A stretch of DNA of 64,000 bases from Streptomyces sp. RKAG290 (GCF_023701695.1 NZ_JAJOZC010000001.1:4835894-4899893); one strand, 5' to 3'; positions 27,659 through 37,932 are shown, counted from the first letter of the stretch. A program made the numbers and translations. Notes: generated from the letters alone by a model not told the origin.

Positions 27659-29583
27659 CTGCCGTCACTGACGAAGGTCCGGGACAGGGCCGGGGCCAGG
27701 TACCTGAACTGAAGCACGGCCGGAACCCGGACGAGGGTTCCGCTCCCCGAAAGGGCGTGGAAGAGGACCGGGACAGGCCGGGCACAGGGTGGGACGACGG
27801 GCTCATCGCCCGCCGCGCCGCCGCCGTCACCGACGACGGGGCCGCCCCCGAGGAAGCACCGGAAGCCGCCCAGGACGACGACGTACGGCCGCAGGTCGAG
27901 GCGTACGTGCCCGACGGCAGCCCGCTCAGTCCGCGTCTGGACGCACTGCGCGAACTCGTCGGGCTCTCCAGGGCAAGGCTCGACCGGACCACCCTCGCCG
28001 AAGCGGGCCGCGTGCTCGACGAGGCCGCTGCCCGGCAGCGGCTCTCCTCCCGCCACACCGTCGTCGCCGTCGCCGGAGCGAGCGGCAGCGGCAAATCGAC
28101 TCTCTTCAACTCCCTCGCCGGCGCGCAGATCTCCGAAGCCGGGCTGCGCAGGCCGACCACCTCCTCGCCCATCGCCTGCTCCTGGACGGACGGCGCCGCG
28201 GGGCTGCTGGACCGGCTGGCGATCCCGGGGCGGCTCCGGCGCAGGCCGCAGCAGAGCGGTAGCCGGGCCGACGAGGCGCTCCAGGGCCTCGTCCTGGTCG
28301 ACCTGCCCGACCACGACTCGGCGGCCGCCGGGCACCGCGCTCAGGTGGACCGGGTACTGGCGCTGGTCGACGCCGTGATCTGGGTCGTGGACCCGGAGAA
28401 GTACGCGGACGCCGCGCTGCACGAGCGCTACCTGCGGCCGCTGGCCGGACACGCGGAGGTCACCTTCGTCGTCCTCAACCAGATCGACCGGCTGCCCGGC
28501 GAGGCCGCCGATCAGGTCCTGGACGATCTGCGCCGGCTGCTCGACGAGGACGGCATGGCCCTCGGTGAACACGGCGAAGCGGGCGCCACCGTGCTGTCCC
28601 TGTCCGCGCTCACCGGCGAAGGGGTGGGCGAACTGCGCGAACTTCTCGGCCGGTTCGTCCAGGAGCGCACGGCGGCGACGCGACGCCTCTCCGCGGATGT
28701 GGACGTCGCCGCGGCCAGGCTGCGTCCGGTGTACGTCGCCGAGGGGCGCCCCGGACTGGGGGAGCAGGCCCGGGAGGAGTTCGCCGACCGGCTCGCGGAG
28801 GCCGTCGGCGCCGCCGCGGCCGGCCAGGCGGCTGAGCGCGAATGGCGCCGGAACGCCGGCCGGGCGTGCGGAACGCCGTGGCTGCGGCTGTGGCGCTGGT
28901 ACGAGTCCACCCGGCAGCCGGGCAGCCTGGACCGGGCGGCCCACTCCGCCCCGCCGGAGGAACACCTCACCGCACGTCAGCGGGTCGAACAGGCGGTACG
29001 CACGGTCGCGGACGACGCCGTGGACGGGCTGCCGGGACCGTGGGCGCAGGCGGTGCGCGAAGCCGCTGTGCACGGGGCGCAGGGGCTGCCCGAAGCCCTC
29101 GACGAACTGGCCGAACGCGCCGGTGGGGCACAGGGCCGGGGCCCGGACGCGGCCATCGCGGAGGAAGGGGAGCCGGGCGGAAAGGGCGGGGCGCACCGGG
29201 GGCGCGGAGGCGGGAAGCCGCCACGTCCGGCCTGGTGGCCGGCGGCCGTACTGGCGCAGGTGGCGATGACACTGCTGCAGATCTTCGGAGGCCTGTGGCT
29301 GATCGGCCAGATCGTCGGGGTACTCGAACCGGGACTGCTGACGCCCGCCCTGGTGATGCTGGCGGGGATCATCGGCGGCCCGCTGGTGGAGTGGTCGTGC
29401 GCGGCGGCGGCCCGGGGCCCCGCGCGACGGTACGGCCAGGAGGCCGAACGCCGGCTGCGCGAGGCGGCGGCCGCCTGCGGGCGGGCCCGGGTGCTCGATC
29501 CGGTGTCGGCGGAGCTGGTGCGCTACCGCGAGGTGCGGGAGCGATTCGTGGCGGTGACGGAGTTTTCCACAACGGGCCGTTAG
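27655..29583 (+). CDS. dynB: Membrane-anchored dynamin-like GTPase (DynB candidate)
   Basis: 642 residues. A disordered charged N-terminal 80 residues is followed by a G-domain with P-loop GASGSGKST, G3 LVDLPDHDS and G4 NQIDRLPG, a helical stalk, and near the C-terminus two adjacent hydrophobic segments (AAVLAQVAMTLLQIFGGLWL and LLTPALVMLAGIIGGPLV) that form a membrane hairpin like the paddle of bacterial dynamins. ATG 27655 overlaps the preceding stop and has GGAGAGG upstream. Probably forms a hetero-oligomer with the first GTPase at the sporulation septum. The ssbB gene follows after a long hairpin. Confidence 0.75.
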   Translation: MTAVTDEGPGQGRGQVPELKHGRNPDEGSAPRKGVEEDRDRPGTGWDDGLIARRAAAVTDDGAAPEEAPEAAQDDDVRPQVEAYVPDGSPLSPRLDALRELVGLSRARLDRTTLAEAGRVLDEAAARQRLSSRHTVVAVAGASGSGKSTLFNSLAGAQISEAGLRRPTTSSPIACSWTDGAAGLLDRLAIPGRLRRRPQQSGSRADEALQGLVLVDLPDHDSAAAGHRAQVDRVLALVDAVIWVVDPEKYADAALHERYLRPLAGHAEVTFVVLNQIDRLPGEAADQVLDDLRRLLDEDGMALGEHGEAGATVLSLSALTGEGVGELRELLGRFVQERTAATRRLSADVDVAAARLRPVYVAEGRPGLGEQAREEFADRLAEAVGAAAAGQAAEREWRRNAGRACGTPWLRLWRWYESTRQPGSLDRAAHSAPPEEHLTARQRVEQAVRTVADDAVDGLPGPWAQAVREAAVHGAQGLPEALDELAERAGGAQGRGPDAAIAEEGEPGGKGGAHRGRGGGKPPRPAWWPAAVLAQVAMTLLQIFGGLWLIGQIVGVLEPGLLTPALVMLAGIIGGPLVEWSCAAAARGPARRYGQEAERRLREAAAACGRARVLDPVSAELVRYREVRERFVAVTEFSTTGR

Positions 29584-29604
29584 TCCACAGGCCTCAGCAG
29601 GAAT

Positions 29605-29683
29605 TCCGCCTCCCCTTCAGCATGGGATCAGTGACCGGACGCAAGGGTGCGGGTCGCTGATTCCAGACCGAAGGGGAGGCGGA
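29605..29683 (+). promoter_or_regulatory. Long stem-loop in the ssbB leader that would mask its ribosome-binding site
   Basis: A perfect 14-bp inverted repeat (29605-29618 with 29670-29683). Its right arm contains the ssbB Shine-Dalgarno GGGGAGG, just before ATG 29687. The enclosed region pairs further (GGATCAGTGACC with GGTCGCTGATTCC, one bulge and one G-U), so nearly the whole 79 nt can fold into one rod. It may also act as a dynB terminator. Confidence 0.65.
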
Positions 29684-29686
29684 GTC

Positions 29687-30340
29687 ATGAACGAGACCTT
29701 GGTGACGCTGGTGGGCAATGCGGCCACCGGTGTGGAGTTCCGGGAGACCGCGACCGGGGGAATGGCGCGATTCCGGTTCGCGGTGACGCCGCGGCGGTGG
29801 GACCGGGAGAAACAGCTCTGGGCGGACGGCCACACCAGCTTCTACACCGTGTGGGCATGGCGGAGCCTGGCATCGAATCTGACGGGTTCCGTTTCCGTCG
29901 GGGATCCCCTGGTGGTGCACGGCAGGCTGAAGGTGCGCGAGGAGGAACGGGAAGGCCAGCGAAGGACGTTCGTGGACATCGAGGCGGTGGCGGTGGGACA
30001 CGATTTGACACGGGGGACGTCGGCGTTCCGGCGCGTGGTCAGGGGAGAGCCGGGGCTGACGTCGCGCACGAGCGCGCCGGGGGCGGTCGAGCCGGACAGG
30101 TGGACCGTGGGCGAGGGGCCCGGGCGCGAGCAGTTGGCTGAACAGGAGGACCGGGTTCAGCCGGCGGCACGGATGGCGACGGCGGCGCAGATGCAAACGT
30201 CGCAGGTGGGGACGGCGGCCCAGCGAGGAACGGCGGAATCGGCAGGAACGGCGGACCGGCCGGATCGGGTCGAGCGCCCGGCCGGCAAACGTCGGACGAC
30301 CCGTCAGAAAGGCAGTCCCGAGCTCGTGTCCGCGCCGTGA
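29687..30340 (+). CDS. ssbB: Single-stranded DNA-binding protein SsbB
   Basis: 217-residue SSB paralogue. The OB fold covers residues 1-115 (MNETLVTLVGNAATGVEF, GMARFRFAVTPRRWD, FYTVWAWRSLASNL, VHGRLKVREEER). It lacks the acidic DDDIPF-type C-terminal tip used by the essential SSB to recruit repair proteins, and instead ends in a basic, low-complexity tail. This matches Streptomyces SsbB, which has a role in chromosome segregation during sporulation rather than replication. It lies directly after the dynamin-like pair, another set of septation genes. The Shine-Dalgarno is inside a strong hairpin. Confidence 0.85.
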   Translation: MNETLVTLVGNAATGVEFRETATGGMARFRFAVTPRRWDREKQLWADGHTSFYTVWAWRSLASNLTGSVSVGDPLVVHGRLKVREEEREGQRRTFVDIEAVAVGHDLTRGTSAFRRVVRGEPGLTSRTSAPGAVEPDRWTVGEGPGREQLAEQEDRVQPAARMATAAQMQTSQVGTAAQRGTAESAGTADRPDRVERPAGKRRTTRQKGSPELVSAP

Positions 30341-30378
30341 CGGGCAGCAGCGAGGACCTCGGGTCCACGCGTTACCGG

Positions 30379-30409
30379 GGATAACGATTCTGATTCGGAA
30401 TGGTTATCC
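30379..30409. promoter_or_regulatory. Inverted repeat upstream of the thioester surface protein gene
   Basis: GGATAAC at 30379-30385 and GTTATCC at 30403-30409 form a 7-bp palindrome with an inner ATTC..GAAT pair. It lies about 133 bp upstream of GTG 30542 in an AT-richer stretch. Possible operator; regulator unknown. Confidence 0.4.
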
Positions 30410-30541
30410 GACCGTATGACGGGGGACTGTGCTTCGCTTCGTCCTTAGGATTCCCCAGTACTCACAGGGCACTTGAGTCGGCTGGCGGGACAATCCCCAC
30501 ACGCGCACCAGGCGCGAGGGTCTCGCCCGGAGGGGAATTCT

Positions 30542-31990
30542 GTGTTTTCTGCTTCTTCAGCGACCGCCTCGTCATCGAGGGCGACGGCCAACCCCCCACG
30601 GAGCCGGGGCATATCCCGCCTGGCCGCTTCGGTGGTGGCAACCGGCCTGGTCATGGCCGGCGCCCTCACCACCGCGGGCAGCGCGGCGGCCGACGAGGCG
30701 CCCCAGCACCAGGGCGGCGCGTCCGCGGTGCTGGACGGGTTGAAGACCTTTGACGATGCGGTGCTGCACGCGGACGGCAAGGACCAGAAGCTGCCCGCCG
30801 GTCTCTTCGAGATGACCGTCGACGGCGGCGGCAAGCTCAAGACGTACTGCATCGACATCCACAACCCCACCCAGGAGGAGGCGAAGTACCTGGAGACCCC
30901 CTGGAGCCAGACCTCGCTGGGCGGCAACAAGAACGCCGGCCGGATCCGCTGGATCCTGGAGCACTCCTACCCGCAGATCGACGACCTCTCGGCGCTCGCC
31001 AAGGCCGCAGGCACCGGTCCGCTCACCGAGAGGACCGCGGCGGCGGGCACCCAGGTCGCCATCTGGCGCTACTCGGACAACGCCGATGTCGAGGCGGCGG
31101 ACGGCCAGGCCGAGAAGCTCGCGGACTGGCTGCAGAAGTCCGCCACCGACACCGCCGAGCCCAAGGCGTCCCTCGCCCTGGGCCCGGGAGCGGTGTCCGG
31201 CAGGTCCGGTGAGCGGCTGGGCCCGGTCACCGTCCGCACCAACGCCGGTCAGGTCTCGGTGGCCCCGCCCGCCGACTCCGCCAGCGGCATCGCGGTCACC
31301 GACAAGAAGGGCAAGCCCGTCACCACCGCGGTCAACGGCGCCGAGCTCTACTTCGACGTACCGGCAGGCTCCCCCGACGGCTCCGCCTCACTGACCGTCC
31401 AGGCCACCACCTCGGTGCCCGTCGGCCGGGCCTTCGCCGGAGTGACCAGGAGCCAGACCCAGATCCTGGCGGGCTCCAGCGAGACCACCGTCTCGGCGAG
31501 CGCCACCGCGACGTGGGCCAAGAAGGGCGCGATCCCGGCGCTCTCCGCGAAGAAGAACTGCGCCAAGGGCGGCGTGGACGTCACCGCGAGCAACGAGGGC
31601 GACGAGGCGTTCACCTTCGAGCTGGCCGGGATGACGCACACCGTCGAAGCCGGCAAGTCCGAGACCGTGACGGTGCCCGTCGCCGAGGACCAGGCGTACG
31701 ACTTCACGATCACCGGCCCCGGCGGGTTCACGAAGACGTTCAAGGGCGTGCTGGACTGCAAGACCAGCGGCAGCGGCACCGGCGGCCTCGACACGCAGAC
31801 CGCCGACCAGCCCAGCACGACCACCGCCACGGCCGGCGGCAGCTCCACGGGGGCCGAGGGCGGCCTCGCCGAGACCGGAAGCTCCAACGCCACCCCGATC
31901 ATCGCGGGCGTAGCGATCGCCCTGGTCGTCATCGGCGGCGGCGCGGTCTTCTTCCTCCGCCGGCGCAAGGGCCAGTCCTCCGGTGAGTGA
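30542..31990 (+). CDS. Sortase-anchored surface protein with thioester (TQXA) domain
   Basis: 482 residues. Signal peptide (long n-region, h-region SVVATGLVMAGALTTAG, cleavage after GSAAA near residue 50). A thioester domain has its Cys in LKTYCIDIHN and its Gln in AGTQVAIWRYSD, the pair that forms an internal isopeptide-like thioester able to bind host or partner surfaces. A beta-sandwich repeat region follows, then a Thr/Gly-rich wall-spanning stretch and the sorting signal LAETG with a hydrophobic anchor and RRRK tail. LAxTG is the class E sortase motif of Streptomyces. GTG 30542 has GGAGGGG upstream. The role in adhesion is inferred. Confidence 0.87.
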   Translation: MFSASSATASSSRATANPPRSRGISRLAASVVATGLVMAGALTTAGSAAADEAPQHQGGASAVLDGLKTFDDAVLHADGKDQKLPAGLFEMTVDGGGKLKTYCIDIHNPTQEEAKYLETPWSQTSLGGNKNAGRIRWILEHSYPQIDDLSALAKAAGTGPLTERTAAAGTQVAIWRYSDNADVEAADGQAEKLADWLQKSATDTAEPKASLALGPGAVSGRSGERLGPVTVRTNAGQVSVAPPADSASGIAVTDKKGKPVTTAVNGAELYFDVPAGSPDGSASLTVQATTSVPVGRAFAGVTRSQTQILAGSSETTVSASATATWAKKGAIPALSAKKNCAKGGVDVTASNEGDEAFTFELAGMTHTVEAGKSETVTVPVAEDQAYDFTITGPGGFTKTFKGVLDCKTSGSGTGGLDTQTADQPSTTTATAGGSSTGAEGGLAETGSSNATPIIAGVAIALVVIGGGAVFFLRRRKGQSSGE

Positions 31991-32057
31991 TGAACGGTAG
32001 GCGCATGGAAACCCCCATGTGCTGATGAACGGTAGGCACACGGAAACCGCCATGTGC
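31988..32057 (+). repeat. Tandem 35-bp repeat beginning at a stop codon
   Basis: Two adjacent 35-bp copies (31988-32022 and 32023-32057) differing at three positions. The first begins with the TGA of the surface-protein gene. Each copy contains ATGAACGGTAGG and an 11-codon frame ended by a TGA that overlaps the next unit. Each also folds as CATGG..CCATG or a similar small stem. Confidence 0.75.
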
Positions 32058-32061
32058 TGAG

Positions 32062-32097
32062 GACAGCCCCGGTACGCAGCCGCGTACCGGGGCTGTC
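32062..32097 (+). terminator. Terminator after the thioester surface protein gene
   Basis: Perfect 16-bp stem (GACAGCCCCGGTACGC and complement) with a 4-nt loop, just after the tandem repeats. Confidence 0.8.
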
Positions 32098-32146
32098 GCG
32101 GTTCATGCGGAGCCCCGCCAGTCGAGCGGTGATTCCAGGCTCACGG

Positions 32147-32205
32147 CTCCCCTCCTCCGCCCCCCTCCTCCTCCGCCCCCTCCTCCTCCGCCCTTCTCCT
32201 CCTCC
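32147..32205. repeat. Pyrimidine-rich microsatellite
   Basis: About 59 bp made of three diverged copies of a CCCCTCCTCCTCCG-like 15-16-bp unit, nearly all C/T on the plus strand. It lies in the roughly 460-bp gap 31991-32450, which holds repeats and a terminator but no recognisable gene. Confidence 0.7.
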
Positions 32206-32450
32206 GGGCTCGGTCGCCACGGCGGGTCGTAAGGCCTCGACGAGGTCGGCGAACGTCGGCGCGACGCACCACCACGAGTCCTTGCTCCGGATCAGGAAAC
32301 ATGGCCGGAAGATCGGCCAACTGATCGTAAATACAAGGCGGTTGAGTGATCCGTAGAGGACCATGGGGGGCTTGGAAGCGGGCCGCCGAAAGGGGGCGGG
32401 TCCGTCCTGCGCGCATCGCCGCGGTGATGCCGACGATGGGGGATACCCGA

Positions 32451-33638
32451 ATGAAACTTCGAAGAACCATCACCGTCCTGCTCGGTGCGGCACTGTCGGC
32501 GGTCACGCTCGTGACGCCGGTCGGCGCGCAGCCGACGCAGACCGGATCCTCGACCACGTACCAGGTCAACGCACGCCACGACGGCAGCCTCGTCGACACG
32601 GCTGTGGGCGCTCCACCGCTCAGCCAGAAGTGGTCCCGCGACCTGGGCGGGAGCGTCTCCTACCCCATCGTGGCCGGAGGGCGAGTCTTCGCCACCGCTG
32701 CCACACCGAACGGTTACGGCACCACCCTCTACGCCATTGACGCGGCCACCGGCGAGAACGCCTGGAAACCCGTCGACCTCGGTGGCACCTACTGGTGGTC
32801 CGCGCTCGCCTACGGGGGCGGTCGGCTCTACGCCCAGACCTACGACGGCACGCTGACCGCGTACAACCCGGCCACCGGCGCGGAGATCTGGACCGTCAAG
32901 CTGCCCGGCCAGTATTCCTTCACCTCGCCACCCACCTTCGCCGGCGGCGTGGTGTACACGGGCGGCGCGGGCTCGGGCGGCACCGTGTACGCGGTGGACG
33001 CCGCCGACGGTGCGGTGCGCTGGACCCAGCCGGTCGCGAACGGGGACAACAGCTCGCCCGCCGTCACGGCCAACGGGGTCTACGTCTCGTACGCCTGCGA
33101 GCAGACGTACGCCTTCGACCCCAAGTCGGGCAGCCCGATCTGGCACCACCGGACGGACTGCTCCGGCGGCGGAGGCCGCACCCCGGTCCTCGCCGACGGC
33201 GGTGTCTGGATCCGCGACGACGCCGGGATGACCCCCGCGGCCCTCAACGCCGCGGACGGAGAGGTCCGCAGCACCTACGAGGCCGACGGCTGGTCACCCG
33301 CACCGGCCTTCGACGGCCGCCAGGGCTACTTCGTCGACGAGGGCGTCCTTCAGGAGCGTCACAGCCGCACCCTGGCCACCCGCTGGAAGTTCGAGGGCGA
33401 CGGCCAGATCAGCACGGCGCCGATCGTCGTCAACGGCTACGTCTACGTGGGCTCGCGAACCGGCCGGCTGTGGGCGCTCAACGGCGCCACCGGCCAGTCC
33501 GTCTGGTCCACCGACGTCGGCGCCCCGATCAACGACCCCGACGAGCACAATGTGTCCCAGCCGCTGACCGGTCTCGGAGCGGGCGGCGGCCTCGTGGTGG
33601 TACCGGCCACCGACCGGCTGGTCGCGTACGGGCAGTGA
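32451..33638 (+). CDS. Secreted PQQ-like beta-propeller protein
   Basis: 395 residues. Signal peptide MKLRRTITVLLGAALSAVTL with cleavage after PVGA near residue 26. The mature protein is a chain of beta-propeller blades of the PQQ/quinoprotein type, seen in repeated YAIDAATGENAWK, YNPATGAEIWTV, YAVDAADGAVRWTQ, FDPKSGSPIWHH and WALNGATGQSVWST units spaced about 40 residues apart. No catalytic quinoprotein residues are evident, so it is probably a binding or scaffold protein. ATG 32451 is chosen for the signal peptide and GGGGGA upstream; an in-frame ATG at 32427 is an alternative. Confidence 0.85.
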   Translation: MKLRRTITVLLGAALSAVTLVTPVGAQPTQTGSSTTYQVNARHDGSLVDTAVGAPPLSQKWSRDLGGSVSYPIVAGGRVFATAATPNGYGTTLYAIDAATGENAWKPVDLGGTYWWSALAYGGGRLYAQTYDGTLTAYNPATGAEIWTVKLPGQYSFTSPPTFAGGVVYTGGAGSGGTVYAVDAADGAVRWTQPVANGDNSSPAVTANGVYVSYACEQTYAFDPKSGSPIWHHRTDCSGGGGRTPVLADGGVWIRDDAGMTPAALNAADGEVRSTYEADGWSPAPAFDGRQGYFVDEGVLQERHSRTLATRWKFEGDGQISTAPIVVNGYVYVGSRTGRLWALNGATGQSVWSTDVGAPINDPDEHNVSQPLTGLGAGGGLVVVPATDRLVAYGQ

Positions 33639-33642
33639 GCAT

Positions 33643-33673
33643 GGGGGTGGTGGCCGGTCCGGCCACCACCCCC
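33643..33673 (+). terminator. Terminator after the beta-propeller gene
   Basis: Inverted repeat GGGGGTGGTGGCC / GGCCACCACCCCC with a 5-nt loop, starting 4 bp after the stop codon. Confidence 0.7.
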
Positions 33674-33822
33674 GGTCCGGGGGCCGGCGCCGGTCGGGGA
33701 GTCGGCGACGGTCCAGGTGACGGCCCCGGGCCCCTGGCGGACGTTGGCCGTGCGGGTGCCGGGGCCCTCATCCGGAAGCGGCGGTTGGTCAAGACAAGAG
33801 GCCCTGCATGGCTGGGCTCACA

Positions 33823-34470
33823 TCAGGACCGTTCCTTCCTTGCGCCGACCCCGATGTCCGCGTCCGGCCTGTCTCGCTGGGTGCGCCAAGTCGTCAGTCC
33901 GTGCACCAGTAGAGCCACGGCAGTGAGCACTGCGGCAATACGAATTATGGACCAGGTGTTCGCGACGAACTGGCCCTGTGAGGAAGCCTCCGTGTCCAAT
34001 CGCGCAGAGGTTTCAATGAAGGCAACCAACGGAATGAGCAGCCGGTACGGAATGCCGCCGATCCCAGGCGTTCGAGCGATGTTTCCCAACAACCCCACAG
34101 GTGCCCCGAAGGCGAAGGCTGCTATTCCCCAAACGAGGATGCTGGACGTGAGCCCATCTCCGACCTTGGAGGAGACGACCACGCCGACAGGGGTAGTCGG
34201 GAGAATCGCCTTGAAGGCGTAGTAGACGACCACGGCTACAGCCAGAGTCGAGGAAGCGAGCAACGCCGACTCGATCTTGGACCGACACAAGAAGCCCACC
34301 ATGAAGGCGAAGCAAGCCCACGCCCAGCCGCTGGAGAAGATGAGGGCAGTTGCATGGCAAATCGGATTGTTAAATTTTTCCATGAACGGACCGACTAGAG
34401 CGAGCGTCGCTGCGGCAGCGAAGGTGGCCGTGATGCGTACGGCTCGCTCGCGCGGAAAATGGGCGATCAC
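33823..34470 (-). CDS. Polytopic membrane protein (DUF6518-like), possibly acquired
   Basis: 215 residues with five or six spans, among them ITATFAAAATLALVGPFM, SSGWAWACFAFMVGFLC, SALLASSTLAVAVVVYYAFKAIL, ILVWGIAAFAFGAPVGLLG and IIRIAAVLTAVALLVHGL. I link it only tentatively to the DUF6518 family of streptomycete membrane proteins. Codon use and base composition are visibly less GC-rich than neighbours (AAA, TTT, ATT, AAT codons occur), and the stretch just upstream is AT-rich, which suggests horizontal transfer or relaxed selection. Function unknown. Confidence 0.6.
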   Translation of the reverse strand: MIAHFPRERAVRITATFAAAATLALVGPFMEKFNNPICHATALIFSSGWAWACFAFMVGFLCRSKIESALLASSTLAVAVVVYYAFKAILPTTPVGVVVSSKVGDGLTSSILVWGIAAFAFGAPVGLLGNIARTPGIGGIPYRLLIPLVAFIETSARLDTEASSQGQFVANTWSIIRIAAVLTAVALLVHGLTTWRTQRDRPDADIGVGARKERS

Positions 34471-34977
34471 TTATCTCGATTCTGTGACCAATAACCCAAG
34501 GTGGATCATTTGCCTGGCTAGGGTTTCGGGGGCGCCGTGGAGGGATCTTCCGTCGACCGATACCTTCGGGTACAGGTGGGTGGCGGAGAATGGCTTGAAG
34601 TATTCCTTGAATTGATTCCTGGGCTCGCAGGGAGCGCTTGAAGGACGTGCGGGTTCCGGCACGCATTTCGTCGAACCCGGTCCGGACCGGGTATGAGTTC
34701 GTGGCCGAAGAGCAGCCGGTGCAGTTGTCGACGAGCCGGGAGCCGTACGCTCGACGAGGGGCCTACGGCGACCCAGTGATCGCCTCCGTGCCGTCCCAGG
34801 GCCGTGCGAGGATGCCCAGCGGTGACCGAATGCGACAGTCAGTGACAGCTCGCCTACAGGCCCGGCCACGCATAGGGCCAGGTCACGGCCACCAGGCGAT
34901 ACGGGTTTCCATCCAGGGGTGGCGGTCAGGCAAGATGGGGTGTATCTGCCCACTCATCGATTGCCGGACGGTTTCTC
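34471..34977. other. 507-bp stretch without a supported gene
   Basis: AT-richer near 34480-34620, returning to normal composition by 34700. Frames on both strands show no conserved motif, signal or ribosome-binding site. It presumably holds the promoters of ettA and of the divergent membrane-protein gene; no clear boxes were identified. Confidence 0.5.
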
Positions 34978-36642
<1,665 letters not shown>

Positions 36643-36647
36643 TCGTC

Positions 36648-37070
36648 TTGGCACGTCACATCTACAGCTGCCCGCTGCGCTGGTCGGACATGGATGCCTT
36701 CGGCCACGTGAACAACGTGGTCTTCCTCCGCTACCTGGAGGAGGCGCGCATCGACTTCATGTTCCGGCTGGCGCCGGGGGACGGCTCGCCGTCGTTCGCG
36801 GGCGGCTCCGTCGTCGCCCGGCACGAGATCGACTACGTCCGGCCGCTGGTCCACCGGCACGCGCCGGTGACCGTCGAGTCCTGGGTCACGAAGATAGGCG
36901 CCGCGTCGCTGACGATCGCCTACGAGATCAAGGACCCCGAGCAGGTGTACGTACGGGCGTCGACCATCGTCGTGCCGTACGACCTGGCCGAGGAGCGGCC
37001 CCGGCGGATCTCCGCCGAGGAGAAGCTCTTCCTCCAGAAGTACCTGGCCGAGGAGCCCGCGGCGGCATGA
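36648..37070 (+). CDS. Acyl-CoA thioesterase (4HBT hot-dog fold)
   Basis: 140 residues from TTG 36648. Typical 4-hydroxybenzoyl-CoA-thioesterase-like signature WSDMDAFGHVNNVVFLRYLEEAR with the catalytic Asp, followed by VARHEIDYVRPLV and VESWVTKIGAASLTI. It would hydrolyse acyl-CoA; the chain preference is unknown. It follows ettA by 5 bp and overlaps the next gene by 4 bp (ATGA), so the three are co-transcribed. Confidence 0.88.
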   Translation: MARHIYSCPLRWSDMDAFGHVNNVVFLRYLEEARIDFMFRLAPGDGSPSFAGGSVVARHEIDYVRPLVHRHAPVTVESWVTKIGAASLTIAYEIKDPEQVYVRASTIVVPYDLAEERPRRISAEEKLFLQKYLAEEPAAA

Positions 37071-37795
37071 CCGTGCCCGTGCAGTCGCTTCGGTTCGCCG
37101 ACGCGAGGGAGGCCGCGGATCTCGCGGGCTTCCTCGGTCGGCTGCTGCACTACGACCGTGCCGCGGCCGTGCGGCTGCAGGCGGGCGGCGGAGCGCTCGC
37201 CGTTTTCGGCCGGCCGCCGTCGTTCGAGGTCCTGGCGATCCGGGCGGTACGGCTGGCGGGCTCGTCCGACCTTGCCGGCTCGGGTGACCGTGCGGGTGCG
37301 CATGACTTCGACGTCACCGTGTCCGCCGGTGAGCTCCTCGAGTCGCTGGACGTCGAGGGACCGGAAGCCGGTGCGGGGTCCCTGCCCGCGCCGGTGACCG
37401 GACCGCCGTGGACGGGTGTACTGCCCCCGCGCGGCGGCTGGCAGGAGTGCCCGGGGCTGCCGGGCCCCGACTCCCTCGGCGCGGCGCTGACCGCCGCCGT
37501 GGCGGAGTTCCGGGGGCGCGACGAGGCCCTGCCCGCGGACCGTCGTTCGCGGGCCGAGCGGGACCTCATCGGACGCGACATCTGGTCGCGGACCGTCGGC
37601 GGCACGGAGCTGCCGCTGCGGGCCGTGCACGCGGCCCAGGCCCTTGGCTTCCTCCGGCCCGCACCGGACTTTCCCGTCGCGCTGCTCGCGGCCGGGGCGT
37701 GGCTGCGGCTGCGGACCCCCTTCGGCGCGATCGCCTTGCGGCGGGCCGGTTCGGGGGGCGGGCTGGGGATGCTCGGCGTCTCGGTGGGCGGCTAG
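37067..37795 (+). CDS. Conserved hypothetical protein
   Basis: 242 residues, no signal peptide or membrane span. The N-terminal 60 residues (SLRFADAREAADLAGFLGRLL, AAAVRLQAGGGALAVFGRPP) look like a small alpha/beta domain; the middle is Pro/Gly-rich; the C-terminal part includes RSRAERDLIGRDIWSRTVGG and GAWLRLRTPFGAIALRR. I do not recognise the family. Translationally coupled to the thioesterase by an ATGA overlap, so it may share a pathway with it or with EttA; no function is assigned. Confidence 0.75.
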   Translation: MTVPVQSLRFADAREAADLAGFLGRLLHYDRAAAVRLQAGGGALAVFGRPPSFEVLAIRAVRLAGSSDLAGSGDRAGAHDFDVTVSAGELLESLDVEGPEAGAGSLPAPVTGPPWTGVLPPRGGWQECPGLPGPDSLGAALTAAVAEFRGRDEALPADRRSRAERDLIGRDIWSRTVGGTELPLRAVHAAQALGFLRPAPDFPVALLAAGAWLRLRTPFGAIALRRAGSGGGLGMLGVSVGG

Positions 37796-37932
37796 GACCA
37801 GGACCTCTCGGGCGCGCACCGGGGCACCGGAGCCGGGGCGTCCCGCGCCCGGCTCCGTCCTCAACCGCCGGCTCGGCTCGATTCCGCTCGGCCCGGTCCG
37901 CGGCCTCGCGGCCCGGTCCGGGGCTCGGGTGT

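Noticed and set aside
32147..32205. Possible CRISPR array
   Set aside because: The repeats are simple C/T units without unique spacers.
34471..34953. A 160-codon frame on the minus strand in the gap before ettA
   Set aside because: No conserved motif, no Shine-Dalgarno, and composition unlike a coding region; left as intergenic.
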